Below are positions 26,645 through 34,365 of a stretch of 64,000 nucleotides of DNA, one piece after another (within the stretch, counting starts at the first letter, position 1; each line of letters starts with the position of its first letter). The stretch is from Selenomonadaceae bacterium (GTDB lineage Bacteria; Bacillota; Negativicutes; Selenomonadales; Selenomonadaceae). Position numbers and translations under genes: made by a program. The DNA lies in assembly GCA_017535925.1 (NCBI GenBank), contig JAFXTD010000043.1, positions 1-64,000 on the forward strand. Reading direction: 5' to 3'. The notes beneath the pieces were generated by a model. That model was given only the letters and a program-made list of their open reading frames with translations. It was not told where the DNA came from and did not search any database.

Positions 26645-26760
26645 AATGAAAAAATCCTTCGACCACGCAGACCGAAGGAACTTTTAATGCAAAGTTGCTT
26701 TCGACCTGAGCAAGTGCTTTAATCGGCGTGCCGAACTTGCCGTCTGCGGTCGCGATATGG
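26645..26760 (-). ncRNA. L10 leader with attenuator hairpin
   Basis: The rplA-rplJ gap on the minus strand contains GACCGCAGAC (26742-26751), complementary to GTCTGCGTGGTC further down. That second arm lies inside a terminator hairpin, CCTTCG ... CGAAGG plus ATTTTTT (26650-26678). The long-range pair and the terminator are therefore mutually exclusive, as in the known ribosomal L10 leader of Firmicutes, where L10-L12 binding lowers rplJL expression. Confidence 0.85.
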
Positions 26761-26768
26761 ATTTAAAA

Positions 26769-27449
26769 TCAAATTTGAATGGGAACGCCGGGACCCATTG
26801 CCGCAGCCAATGTGATTGAGCGAATGTATTGACCTTTGGCAGCCGCCGGCTTAACGCGAATCAAGGTATCGATAAGCGTCTGATAATTTTCTTTGAGCTT
26901 GTCGTCCTCGAAAGATTTTTTTCCGATCGGGCAGTGAATGTTGCCTTGCTTGTCGGTGCGGTACTCGACCTTACCTGCTTTTTGTTCGGCGATAGCCTTC
27001 GCAATGTCGGGAGTGACTGTGCCGAGTTTCGGGTTAGGCATTAAGCCGCGCGGACCGAGCAACTTACCCAAGCGACCGATAATCCTCATCATATCGGGCG
27101 TAGCGACTGCAACATCGAAATCAAACCAACCGCCTTGAATCTTCGCCGCCAAATCAGCAGAGCCGACGTAATCCGCGCCCGCCGCTTGAGCTTCGGCAGC
27201 TTTTTCACCTTCGGCGAAGGCAAGGACTCTTTTGGTTTTGCCGATACCGTTGGGCAGGACAATCGCGCCGCGAACTTGTTGGTCAGCGTATTTGGGGTCG
27301 ACGCCCAAGCGCACGTGAAGTTCAATCGTCTCGTCGAATTTAGCCGTTGCGGTTTTCTTCACGAGGGCAACAGCTTCTTCGGCGGAATAAAATTTTCCGT
27401 CTTCAATGAGAGCTTGAGCCTCGCGGAATCTTTTGCTTTGCTTTGCCAT
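26769..27449 (-). CDS. rplA: Ribosomal protein L1
   Basis: 226 residues beginning [18 protein letters not shown] after GAGGAGGAAATTTTA; the longer frame includes the SD. The family core [22 protein letters not shown] is present (residues ~120-140), as are [19 protein letters not shown] and the C-terminal [13 protein letters not shown]. It forms the mobile L1 stalk of 23S rRNA. It lies between rplK and the L10 leader. Confidence 0.97.
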   Translation of the reverse strand: MAKQSKRFREAQALIEDGKFYSAEEAVALVKKTATAKFDETIELHVRLGVDPKYADQQVRGAIVLPNGIGKTKRVLAFAEGEKAAEAQAAGADYVGSADLAAKIQGGWFDFDVAVATPDMMRIIGRLGKLLGPRGLMPNPKLGTVTPDIAKAIAEQKAGKVEYRTDKQGNIHCPIGKKSFEDDKLKENYQTLIDTLIRVKPAAAKGQYIRSITLAAAMGPGVPIQI

Positions 27450-27499
27450 TAAAATTTCCTCCTCGCGGTACAAACGATATTATCTCCCGCGTCGTGTGA

Positions 27500-27925
27500 T
27501 TAAGCAACAATTTCAATGCCCATTGAGCGCGCAGTGCCTTCAATCATTCGGGTTGCCGCCTCGATTGACGCCGCATTGAGGTCTTTCATTTTCAATTCGG
27601 CAATCTCTTGAGCTTTGGCGCGGGGCAATTTGGCAACCTTGTTTTTGTTCGGTTCGCCCGAAGCCTTTTCGATACCCGCCGCTTTTTTGAGAAGGACTGC
27701 CGCCGGCGGAGTCTTGGTTATGAACGTGAAGGAGCGGTCTTCATAAACAGAAATCTCGACGGGGATAATCAAGCCTGCCTGTTGAGCGGTGCGGTCGTTG
27801 AATTCTTTGACGAACGCCATAATGTTGACGCCGGCTTGACCGAGTGCGGGGCCTACGGGCGGCGCGGGTGTTGCCTTACCTGCGGGAACTTGCAGCTTGA
27901 CGACTTTGGTAACTTTCTTTGCCAT
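27500..27925 (-). CDS. rplK: Ribosomal protein L11
   Basis: 141 residues starting [20 protein letters not shown] behind [34 protein letters not shown] and the C-terminal rRNA-binding [25 protein letters not shown] are standard. L11 with L10/L12 forms the GTPase-associated centre. It overlaps nothing; a heptamer array lies upstream in the nusG-rplK gap. Confidence 0.97.
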   Translation of the reverse strand: MAKKVTKVVKLQVPAGKATPAPPVGPALGQAGVNIMAFVKEFNDRTAQQAGLIIPVEISVYEDRSFTFITKTPPAAVLLKKAAGIEKASGEPNKNKVAKLPRAKAQEIAELKMKDLNAASIEAATRMIEGTARSMGIEIVA

Positions 27926-27946
27926 AGTTACACCTCCTTTCAAAAG

Positions 27947-27979
27947 CAATGCGTAATTCGTAATGCGTAATGCGTAATG
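27947..27979. repeat. Heptamer array, TAATGCG type
   Basis: Four units of the form TAATTCG/TAATGCG in direct repeat, between nusG and rplK. The same family is read in frame inside hisH at 63956-63985. Confidence 0.9.
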
Positions 27980-28012
27980 ATTTGGTTTTAATTGCGCATT
28001 CCTAATTGCAGT

Positions 28013-28561
28013 TTAAATCTTTTCAACTTGACTGACATCCAAATCAACGGGCATATCCTCAACCAAAACTTTGAGGCGTTGTTTTTCTGCGTCAATGCCT
28101 TTGACGGTTGCGAGGCGGTTTTCAAAAATGCCGCCGATAATCCGAACGTTGTCGTTGACTTTGAAACCGAGAGTATCGTCTGCAACGCGCCCGTCGACAA
28201 GTTCGGTTAAAATTCTTTCAGCCTCTTCTTCGCTTAGCGGAATGGGATCTTTTTCGGAGCCGACAAAGCCGGTGACGCCTTGCGTATTGCGGACGACGAA
28301 CCAAGAGTTGTTGTTGACAATCATATCGACGAGGACATAGCCGGGAAAAACTTTTTTCTTGACAATTCGTCTTCTGCCGTCTTTGAATTCGGATTCGTCA
28401 CGCATCGGAACGATAACATCGAAAATCACGTCTTCGAGACCCTGCGCGGCAATCTTTGCCTCAAGGGTAGCTTTGACTCTCTTTTCGTAGCCTGAAAAAG
28501 TGTGAACGATATACCAAGCGCGTTCGGAAATGCGCTCGGATTCGGCAACTTTCTTTTCCAT
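28013..28561 (-). CDS. nusG: Transcription elongation factor NusG
   Basis: 182 residues from the ATG at 28561 (SD GAAAGGACG). The NGN domain has RAWYIVHTFSGYEKRV and FPGYVLVDM, then NTQGVTGFVGS. The KOW domain near the C-terminus has VNDNVRIIGGIFENRLATVKGID. It couples RNA polymerase to Rho or the ribosome. It is 14 bases after secE, the classic pair. Confidence 0.97.
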   Translation of the reverse strand: MEKKVAESERISERAWYIVHTFSGYEKRVKATLEAKIAAQGLEDVIFDVIVPMRDESEFKDGRRRIVKKKVFPGYVLVDMIVNNNSWFVVRNTQGVTGFVGSEKDPIPLSEEEAERILTELVDGRVADDTLGFKVNDNVRIIGGIFENRLATVKGIDAEKQRLKVLVEDMPVDLDVSQVEKI

Positions 28562-28575
28562 AACAAATCGTCCTT

Positions 28576-28788
28576 TCAGCCGAGTATAATGCGAAACAAC
28601 TTTGCAAAGGCGGTATCGCAAACCCAAATCAATGCACAGACGATGATAACGGCAAGCCCGACAACGCCCGTATAAGAGACGAGCTCTTTGTTTGTCGGCC
28701 AAGAAACTTTTTTGAGCTCGGTGCGGACTTCCCTGATAAATTGGAAGACGCCTTTCTTGTCGCTCTTTTGCTCCGACAATTCTCTCAC
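28576..28788 (-). CDS. secE: Preprotein translocase subunit SecE
   Basis: 70 residues with a GTG start. A charged N-terminal part has FIREVRTELKKVSWPTNKEL, the amphipathic SecE signature, and there is one membrane helix (YTGVVGLAVIIVCALIWVCD). It clamps SecY in the SecYEG channel. It lies between rpmG and nusG. Confidence 0.96.
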   Translation of the reverse strand: MRELSEQKSDKKGVFQFIREVRTELKKVSWPTNKELVSYTGVVGLAVIIVCALIWVCDTAFAKLFRIILG

Positions 28789-28796
28789 ACTCCCGA

Positions 28797-28857
28797 TTAG
28801 CTGTTAGCTGTTAGTGGTTAGAATTCTAATCACCAATCACAAATCACTAATCACTTT
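28797..28857. repeat. Paired heptamer arrays forming a hairpin
   Basis: TTAGCTG units and GTGGTTAG are followed by AATT and CTAATCACCAATCACAAATCACTAATCACT. The inner GTGGTTAG/CTAATCAC pair can form a stem within the rpmG-secE intergenic RNA. Confidence 0.85.
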
Positions 28858-29000
28858 GTTTCCTTGTGCAGAGTATGTTTCTTGCAAAACTTGCAATACT
28901 TTTTAAGCTCGATTCTATCGGGCGTATTTTTCTTGTTTTTGTTTGTCCTGTAGTTGCGATTTTTGCATTCGGTGCAAGACAAGGTGATATTCGTCCTCAT
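28851..29000 (-). CDS. rpmG: Ribosomal protein L33
   Basis: 49 residues starting [17 protein letters not shown] behind GGAGGTCAGAAT. Both zinc CxxC pairs are kept (CTEC and CKFC), so this is the zinc-binding C+ form. Its last codons lie in the heptamer array that follows. It is the first protein gene after the tRNA trio. Confidence 0.96.
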   Translation of the reverse strand: MRTNITLSCTECKNRNYRTNKNKKNTPDRIELKKYCKFCKKHTLHKETK

Positions 29001-29078
29001 ATTCTGACCTCCTTCGAATTCGACATGCTTGATTAATTTAATAAGCCCCTGTGCTGTGGCAGGGGCGTTAATCTCAAA

Positions 29079-29155
29079 TGGTAGCGGCACCTGGATTTGA
29101 ACCGGGGACACTCCGGGTATGAACCGAATGCTCTAGCCAACTGAGCTATGCCGCC
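29079..29155 (-). tRNA. tRNA-Met(CAT), elongator
   Basis: The 77-base cloverleaf starts GGCGGCA and ends TGCCGCT-ACCA, with CCA encoded. The anticodon loop TTCATAC gives CAT. The sequence type matches Firmicute elongator tRNA-Met, distinct from the initiator at 29236. Confidence 0.93.
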
Positions 29156-29157
29156 AA

Positions 29158-29233
29158 TGGAGCTGATGACCGGGATTGAACCGGTGACCTTATCCTTACC
29201 AAGGATACGCTCTGCCGACTGAGCTACATCAGC
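29158..29233 (-). tRNA. tRNA-Thr(GGT)
   Basis: A 76-base cloverleaf GCTGATG ... CATCAGC-TCCA, anticodon loop TTGGTAA. It lies between the two Met tRNAs with 2-base spacers. Confidence 0.94.
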
Positions 29234-29235
29234 GT

Positions 29236-29311
<76 letters not shown>

Positions 29312-29347
29312 GCTCTTGTCATGAACGTTTAATCCATAACAGGGCGC

Positions 29348-29376
29348 ATGTTATCACACACTTTTAATTTTGTCAA
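29348..29376 (-). promoter_or_regulatory. Promoter of the tRNA-rpmG-secE-nusG-rplKAJL operon
   Basis: On the minus strand, TTGACA is followed after 17 bases by TAACAT, 37 bases before the initiator tRNA. A perfect -35 with optimal spacing suits a highly expressed operon. Confidence 0.8.
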
Positions 29377-29404
29377 TAAAAATTTTTCGGCAGGATATTT
29401 TTAA

Positions 29405-29437
29405 TTAATTAGGAATTAGGAATGAGGAATTAGGAAT
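29405..29437. repeat. Heptamer array, TTAGGAA type
   Basis: TTAGGAATTAGGAATGAGGAATTAGGAATG lies directly before the exonuclease gene and merges with its SD region (GGAGGT). Confidence 0.9.
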
Positions 29438-29450
29438 GGAGGTTGAAATT

Positions 29451-30104
29451 TTGGTTCACATTGTGATTGATTTGGAAATGAATCCGGTCAGCAAAACTTT
29501 TAAAGACGTGCGCCGATTTACCACCGACGAGGTTATAGAAATCGGCGCGGTCAAACTCGACGACAAATATAATCTTGTCGACGAATTTCAATGTTACGTC
29601 AAGCCCGAATACGGCGATATAACCAAGCATATCACCAAGCTCACCGGCATAACTCAAGAGACCGTCGCCGATAAACCGACCTTCCCCGAAGCTTTTCAAA
29701 ATTTTATGGATTGGATCGGCACGTGGGACATGACGCTTTATTCGTGGAGCAATTCGGATATCAATCAGCTCAAAGCCGAATGCAAATTCAAAATGCCGGA
29801 ATACAACATCGGCAAGCTGGAACGTCAATGGCAAGATTTACAAAAGGCGTTCGACGACAGAATAGGTTTGCATTCAAGCTTGGCACTCAAACACGCAATC
29901 GGCGCAATGAATCGCGACTTCGAGGGCACGCAACACACCGCCCTTGCCGACGCCGCAAATGCCGCCGCAATCCTCGCGCTGCTTCAAGACGACGAAGAAT
30001 TTTTCCGAATCATGCAACCCGTAATCGATTTGCTCAAGCCGAAAGAATTTTCGCAATCAATCGGCGACAAGTACCCCGAACTCATGAAATTGAAATTTGA
30101 TTAG
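29451..30104 (+). CDS. 3'-5' exonuclease, DEDDh family
   Basis: 217 residues. The family motifs are VIDLEMNP (Exo I, D and E), YSWSNSDINQLK (Exo II region with Asp) and HTALADAANAA (Exo III, His and Asp). The spacing and TTDEVIEIGAVKLD resemble KapD/ERI1-type RNA or DNA exonucleases and the DnaQ superfamily. The start TTG at 29451 is preferred because GGAGGT at 29437-29442 is its SD; the ATG at 29436 overlaps that SD. pheA begins within 10 bases. The substrate is unknown. Confidence 0.85.
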   Translation: MVHIVIDLEMNPVSKTFKDVRRFTTDEVIEIGAVKLDDKYNLVDEFQCYVKPEYGDITKHITKLTGITQETVADKPTFPEAFQNFMDWIGTWDMTLYSWSNSDINQLKAECKFKMPEYNIGKLERQWQDLQKAFDDRIGLHSSLALKHAIGAMNRDFEGTQHTALADAANAAAILALLQDDEEFFRIMQPVIDLLKPKEFSQSIGDKYPELMKLKFD

Positions 30105-30113
30105 GTGATTGAC

Positions 30114-30971
30114 ATGAAGAAATTGGGAATACTCGGTCCGAAGGGCACACATTCGGAAGAGGCGGCTCTTTGGCTGAAAAAATTTTCGCGGGAAGATTTT
30201 CGTTTGGAAATATTCGCTGACATCTTCGAGGTATTGACGGCGGTCAAGGAAAGAAGATTGGACGCGGGACTTGTGCCCGTAGAAAATTCGCTGGAAGGTT
30301 CGATAAACATCACGCTTGACACTTTGGCGAGGAGCGACACTTTAAAAATTTCGCGTGAACTCGTTTGGAAAGTCAAAAACTTTTTAATGACAAAGCCGCT
30401 CGTCGACACAAAGGCAATCAGAAAAATTTTTTCTCACGCTCAACCGCTCGCGCAGTGCCGAAAGTTTATTCATGAAAATTTTCCCGACGCCGAAATTGTT
30501 GCGACGACCTCGACTGCCCGCGCCGCCGAATTGGTTGCCGCCTCCGCTGCCGAAGAAAATTTTGCCGCAATCTGCACCGAACGCGCCGGCAAACTCAACG
30601 GGCTTGCAATCGCTGCAAAAGACATTCAAGACAATCCGAACAACTTCACGCGCTTTTTTGAAATCACTTACCGCCCGCGCGATGCCTCACCGATTGAAAA
30701 TTTCGACGGCGATAAAGTTTTGATTATCTGCCAAATCGACGGCTCGCGTGCCGGTTCTCTTTGCGAAGTCCTTCAAGAATTTGCCTCACGCGGCGTGAAC
30801 ATGACCCGAATCGAATCACGACCTGCCCGAACGATTTTGGGCGCGTATATTTTTTTCTTCGACTTGGAAACAGACGCCGGCGACGAGGCTCTGCGCGAAT
30901 CGATTAAGGCGGTTTACGACAAGAGCATTTGGCTGAAAAATCTCGGCGTCTTTCCCGTTATACACGTTTAA
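30114..30971 (+). CDS. pheA: Prephenate dehydratase
   Basis: 285 residues: a PDT domain (KLGILGPKGTHSEEAA, VPVENSLEGSI, then NNFTRFFEI with the catalytic Thr-Arg-Phe) and a C-terminal ACT domain (QIDGSRAGSLCEVLQEFASRGVNM, IESRP) for Phe feedback. It makes phenylpyruvate from prephenate. There is no chorismate mutase domain, so it is the Firmicute monofunctional form. The ATG at 30114 has AGGTGA upstream; a GTG at 30105 abuts the exonuclease stop and is a less likely start. Confidence 0.94.
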   Translation: MKKLGILGPKGTHSEEAALWLKKFSREDFRLEIFADIFEVLTAVKERRLDAGLVPVENSLEGSINITLDTLARSDTLKISRELVWKVKNFLMTKPLVDTKAIRKIFSHAQPLAQCRKFIHENFPDAEIVATTSTARAAELVAASAAEENFAAICTERAGKLNGLAIAAKDIQDNPNNFTRFFEITYRPRDASPIENFDGDKVLIICQIDGSRAGSLCEVLQEFASRGVNMTRIESRPARTILGAYIFFFDLETDAGDEALRESIKAVYDKSIWLKNLGVFPVIHV

Positions 30972-30974
30972 AAA

Positions 30975-31008
30975 ATTCCCCTTCCGAAATGGAGGGGGAA
31001 TTTTTTTG
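30975..31008. terminator. Terminator between pheA and the glycosyltransferase
   Basis: ATTCCCCTTCC-GAAA-TGGAGGGGGAAT followed by T7 on plus; the minus strand has an A/T-rich tail as well, so it may serve both convergent genes. Confidence 0.9.
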
Positions 31009-31021
31009 TCGAGAAAAATTT

Positions 31022-31837
31022 TTAATTTGATTTTTGAAGTTTGATTCGAAAACGCAAATCCGGAGAGGGTAATTTTATTTCTAAAGCTTCGGCAAGGAAA
31101 TTTGTCATTGTACAATCGCAACGAAAAAATTCTTCCCGAGAAAAATTTTTAAAAAAATACGGCGTCCAAGAATTTTGCAGGAACAGCAATTCATTGGAAA
31201 TATCTTGCAAATGATAATTCCTCAAAAAATAATATGTAATGTAAGCGGCTTCGGCTCCTTTTTTTGAATCCGAAATCAAATCCTTATCAGGCATGGCAAT
31301 ATTTCTGTCGATTAATTTGAATTCATCGGGATATTTTTTTGAATATTCGTCAATAAAATCGTTGCCGACAAAACTCCAATCGGTGATGACCGAGTGTTTC
31401 AAATTCCAAATTCGCTCGCGTACAAACTCACGCCAAAGATTCATACACATTGCATTTGGCGGAGTATTGATAAAACACATTTGGCAAAAATTATCACCGG
31501 AATAATAAAATAAAATCGTGCGATGCTTTTCTTCGGGAAGAAAATATTTTTCGACATTGGAGCTCAAAATAATTGTGTCGATGTCAAGCCAAACGCCACC
31601 GTGCTTGGCGAGGAGAGCAATTCTTATGGCATCAGAAATTTGCGGAAGTGATAATTTTCCCGAAAATAAGTTCAAGCCCAGCTCACGCACGTCCAAAAAC
31701 TCATTAATATTTTTGTAATCAAGAACTACGATTGTCGCATTCGGTAAAAATTTTTTCCAAGTTTCCATGCACAACCGCAAGTAGTACGGAATATTTTCTC
31801 TCGGCTCCCAGAAAGTGTAGACAAACAATTTAATCAC
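31022..31837 (-). CDS. Glycosyltransferase, GT32/capsular-synthesis type
   Basis: 271 residues. IPYYLRLCMETWKKFLPNA and the block SDAIRIALLAKHGGVWLDIDTI are typical of the DXD-containing sugar transferases found in capsule and LPS loci (Gly_transf_sug / Caps_synth). The DxD (LDID) binds the metal-nucleotide sugar. It lies alone between convergent pheA and the ABC gene. Codon use is more AT-rich than its neighbours and may reflect transfer. Donor and acceptor are unknown. Confidence 0.8.
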   Translation of the reverse strand: MIKLFVYTFWEPRENIPYYLRLCMETWKKFLPNATIVVLDYKNINEFLDVRELGLNLFSGKLSLPQISDAIRIALLAKHGGVWLDIDTIILSSNVEKYFLPEEKHRTILFYYSGDNFCQMCFINTPPNAMCMNLWREFVRERIWNLKHSVITDWSFVGNDFIDEYSKKYPDEFKLIDRNIAMPDKDLISDSKKGAEAAYITYYFLRNYHLQDISNELLFLQNSWTPYFFKNFSREEFFRCDCTMTNFLAEALEIKLPSPDLRFRIKLQKSN

Positions 31838-31879
31838 TTCTAAAAAAATTTTAACATAATTTCAAAGAATACACAAATA

Positions 31880-32584
31880 TTATTTGGTCAGCTCGATAAA
31901 TTTTTCTTCCAAAGATTTTTCCGCGCATAAATTTTTCGTCGTGTCCAATGCCGCCAACTTTCCGCGATTTAAAATTGCCACGCGGTCGCAAAGAGCCTCC
32001 GCCTCCTCAATGTAATGCGTCGTCAAGACGATTGTGATTCCCTGTGCCTTTAAATTTTTTATCAGCTCCCAAATTTTTCGGCGGACTTGCGGGTCAAGCG
32101 CGACGGTCGGCTCGTCAAGGAATAAAATCTTCGGGCGATGAATCAGTGCGCGGACGATTAACAAACGCCGTTTCATGCCTCCCGATAATTCTCTCACGAA
32201 AGACTTGCGAACTCTTTCAAGCTCCACGAATTTCAAAAGCTCGTCAATGCGCTCGCGGCGTTCAAATTTTTTCAAGTGATGAAGTCGCGCATGCAGTTCC
32301 AAATTTTCCTCAACCGTCAAATCTTGGTCGAAGTTCAAATGTTGCGGCACGAGTCCGAGCAAACTCTTTATAAAAATTTCGTTGCTGTCGACAGATTGCC
32401 CTTCGAAAAAAATTTCGCCCGCCGTCGGCTTGAGTTGCAACGTCAGCATTTTTATCGTTGTGGTTTTGCCGGCACCGTTCTTGCCCAAAAGCCCGAAGAC
32501 CTCGCCGCGAAAAATTTCAAAGCTCAACTTATCGACCGCCCGCACTTGCCCGAAAACTTTTTCCAAGTCGACGAGTTTAATCAC
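31880..32584 (-). CDS. ABC transporter ATP-binding protein without adjacent permease
   Basis: 234 residues from the GTG at 32584 (GGTGG upstream; the longer frame runs into the lysR promoter region). Walker A GLLGKNGAGKTT, Q-loop LVPQHLNF, signature ELSGGMKRRL, Walker B ILFLDEP and the switch His (LTTHY) are intact, so it should hydrolyse ATP. It resembles the ABC-2/CcmA/DrrA-type exporters. No membrane partner is adjacent, so the function cannot be assigned. Confidence 0.88.
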   Translation of the reverse strand: MIKLVDLEKVFGQVRAVDKLSFEIFRGEVFGLLGKNGAGKTTTIKMLTLQLKPTAGEIFFEGQSVDSNEIFIKSLLGLVPQHLNFDQDLTVEENLELHARLHHLKKFERRERIDELLKFVELERVRKSFVRELSGGMKRRLLIVRALIHRPKILFLDEPTVALDPQVRRKIWELIKNLKAQGITIVLTTHYIEEAEALCDRVAILNRGKLAALDTTKNLCAEKSLEEKFIELTK

Positions 32585-32697
32585 ATTTGCCACCGCCCTC
32601 CGAAAATTTTTCGTTGCAAGGCAAATTGTAACAGTGTAAAATATAAATCGCAATTATAACCGATTATTTATTCCGCAATCAAAGGAAGTGATTCAAA

Positions 32698-33567
32698 ATG
32701 GAGCTGAGACAACTTGAATATTTTCAGATGGCAAGCCGCCTGAAAAATATCACTCGCGCCGCGCAAAGACTCCGAGTTTCACAGCCGAACATAACCGTTG
32801 CGATAAAAAAACTTGAGGCGGAACTGGGCGTTCAGCTCTTCGACAGAAGCCAAAAGCAACTCACCTTGACGCCCGAAGGAACAGTTTTTCTCAAGCGAAT
32901 CGAACTCGCGCTTAGAAATATCGAGGACGCCGTGCTGGAAGTCAACGACTACAAGCAACTGCAAAAGGGCACAATCAAAATCGGAATCCCGCCGATGATG
33001 GGCGCGTATCTTTTCCCGAAAGTTTTTTCCGGCTTCCGAAGAATTCATCCGAAACTGGACGTGTTGTTGTTCGAGGAAGGCTCGCTGACCATTCGCGAAA
33101 AATTGGAAAGCGATGAACTCGACTTTGGAATTATAATTATCCCCGAATCCGCCCCGAATCTCAACGTATTGGAAATGAGCCGCAACCAACTGATGGTTTG
33201 CGTGGCGCATGACAGTCCGCTTGCCGAAAAAACGAAGATAACGCCCAAGGACATTGCAAAAGCCGATTTAATCATGATGAAGGAAGGAGCCTATCTTCGC
33301 GAGGTCGTTCAAGGAAAATTGTCCGCGCTGAAAATTTCGCCGCGCACCGTGCTTGAGTCAAGCCAAATCGTCACGATAAAAGGGCTCGTCGCGCACAAAG
33401 TCGGAATAGCATTTCTGTTGGACTTCATTTGCGAAAACGCGGCGGACATAAAAGCCGTTCCGTTTTACGAACCGATATTTGTCGACATCGGGCTTGCTTG
33501 GAAGAAAGAAAAATACGTCTCGAAGGCGGCGCAAGCGTTCATAGATTTTTGCAAAGAGCCGCTGTAA
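32698..33567 (+). CDS. LysR-family transcriptional regulator
   Basis: 289 residues: an N-terminal winged HTH (MELRQLEYFQMASRLKNITRAAQRLRVSQPNITVAIKKLEAELG in segments), then a type-2 periplasmic-binding effector domain (GTIKIGIPPMMGAYLFPKV). It is divergent from the ABC gene with a 113-base gap, the usual layout for a LysR protein and its target, so the ABC gene is a candidate target. The effector is unknown. Confidence 0.92.
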   Translation: MELRQLEYFQMASRLKNITRAAQRLRVSQPNITVAIKKLEAELGVQLFDRSQKQLTLTPEGTVFLKRIELALRNIEDAVLEVNDYKQLQKGTIKIGIPPMMGAYLFPKVFSGFRRIHPKLDVLLFEEGSLTIREKLESDELDFGIIIIPESAPNLNVLEMSRNQLMVCVAHDSPLAEKTKITPKDIAKADLIMMKEGAYLREVVQGKLSALKISPRTVLESSQIVTIKGLVAHKVGIAFLLDFICENAADIKAVPFYEPIFVDIGLAWKKEKYVSKAAQAFIDFCKEPL

Positions 33568-33571
33568 ATTA

Positions 33572-33608
33572 AAATCCCCGCCGCTCAACGAGTGACGAGG
33601 ATTTTTTT
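33572..33608 (+). terminator. Terminator after lysR-family gene
   Basis: AATCCCCGCCGCT-CAACG-AGTGACGAGGATT forms an imperfect stem followed by T8. Confidence 0.7.
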
Positions 33609-33695
33609 TGCCTCCGCCCGAAAAATTTTTTTGCAGGAAATATCCGCACCCTGTCTAATTATCAAAAATTAATCATTAAACAGGAGGTGGCCGGT

Positions 33696-34349
33696 ATGGG
33701 GAAATTGGTTGTTATTGAAGGCTCGGACGGTTCAGGCAAGGCGTTGCAGACGAAAAAACTTTACGAACGTTTGCGCGATTTGGAAGTAAAGGTCAGGCGT
33801 GTGAGTTTTCCCAACTACGAATCCGAATCTTCCGCGTTGATACAAATGTACTTGCGCGGAGAATTCGGCGGCACGGCGGAGGCTGTCAACCCCTATGCTG
33901 CGGCAACCTTCTACGCCGTTGACAGATTCGCAAATTTTTTCAGCTGGAAAGATTTTTACGAGAGCGGCGGGCTTATCTTGAGCGACCGCTACGTCGGCTC
34001 GAACATGGCCTATCAAGCTGCAAAGTTTGACAGCGAAAGAGAACGCACAAAATTTTTGGCTTGGCTCAATGATTTGGAATACGATCGTTTCGGCTTGCCG
34101 CGACCCGACATGACGATTTTCCTCGACATGCCGCCCGCAATCTGTGCCCTCCTCCGCAAGGAACGCGGACGCGACGAGGACATTCACGAAAGCGACGCCG
34201 AATACATGAACAAAATTTACAACGTCTATAAAAAAATCGCGCAGAAATTCGGTTGGAAGGTCGTCAAATGCGCCGACAGAAGTTTTGCGCGAAGCTCAAC
34301 AGACATTCACGAAAATATTTTGGCTCTCGTCGAAGAACTTTTAATTTGA
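33696..34349 (+). CDS. tmk: dTMP kinase-like deoxynucleotide kinase
   Basis: 217 residues starting MGKLVVIEGSDGSGKALQ behind AGGAGGTGGCC. The P-loop reads GSDGSGKA, with Ala where Thr or Ser usually follows Lys; other tmk-like proteins have GKAT, so this is a variant. DRYVGSNMAYQ is the DRY/H motif, and ERGRDEDIHESD the LID region. It makes dTDP from dTMP. The next gene starts 16 bases later, so the two may be co-transcribed. Confidence 0.87.
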   Translation: MGKLVVIEGSDGSGKALQTKKLYERLRDLEVKVRRVSFPNYESESSALIQMYLRGEFGGTAEAVNPYAAATFYAVDRFANFFSWKDFYESGGLILSDRYVGSNMAYQAAKFDSERERTKFLAWLNDLEYDRFGLPRPDMTIFLDMPPAICALLRKERGRDEDIHESDAEYMNKIYNVYKKIAQKFGWKVVKCADRSFARSSTDIHENILALVEELLI

Positions 34350-34365
34350 ATCAAGAGGTACGTTT

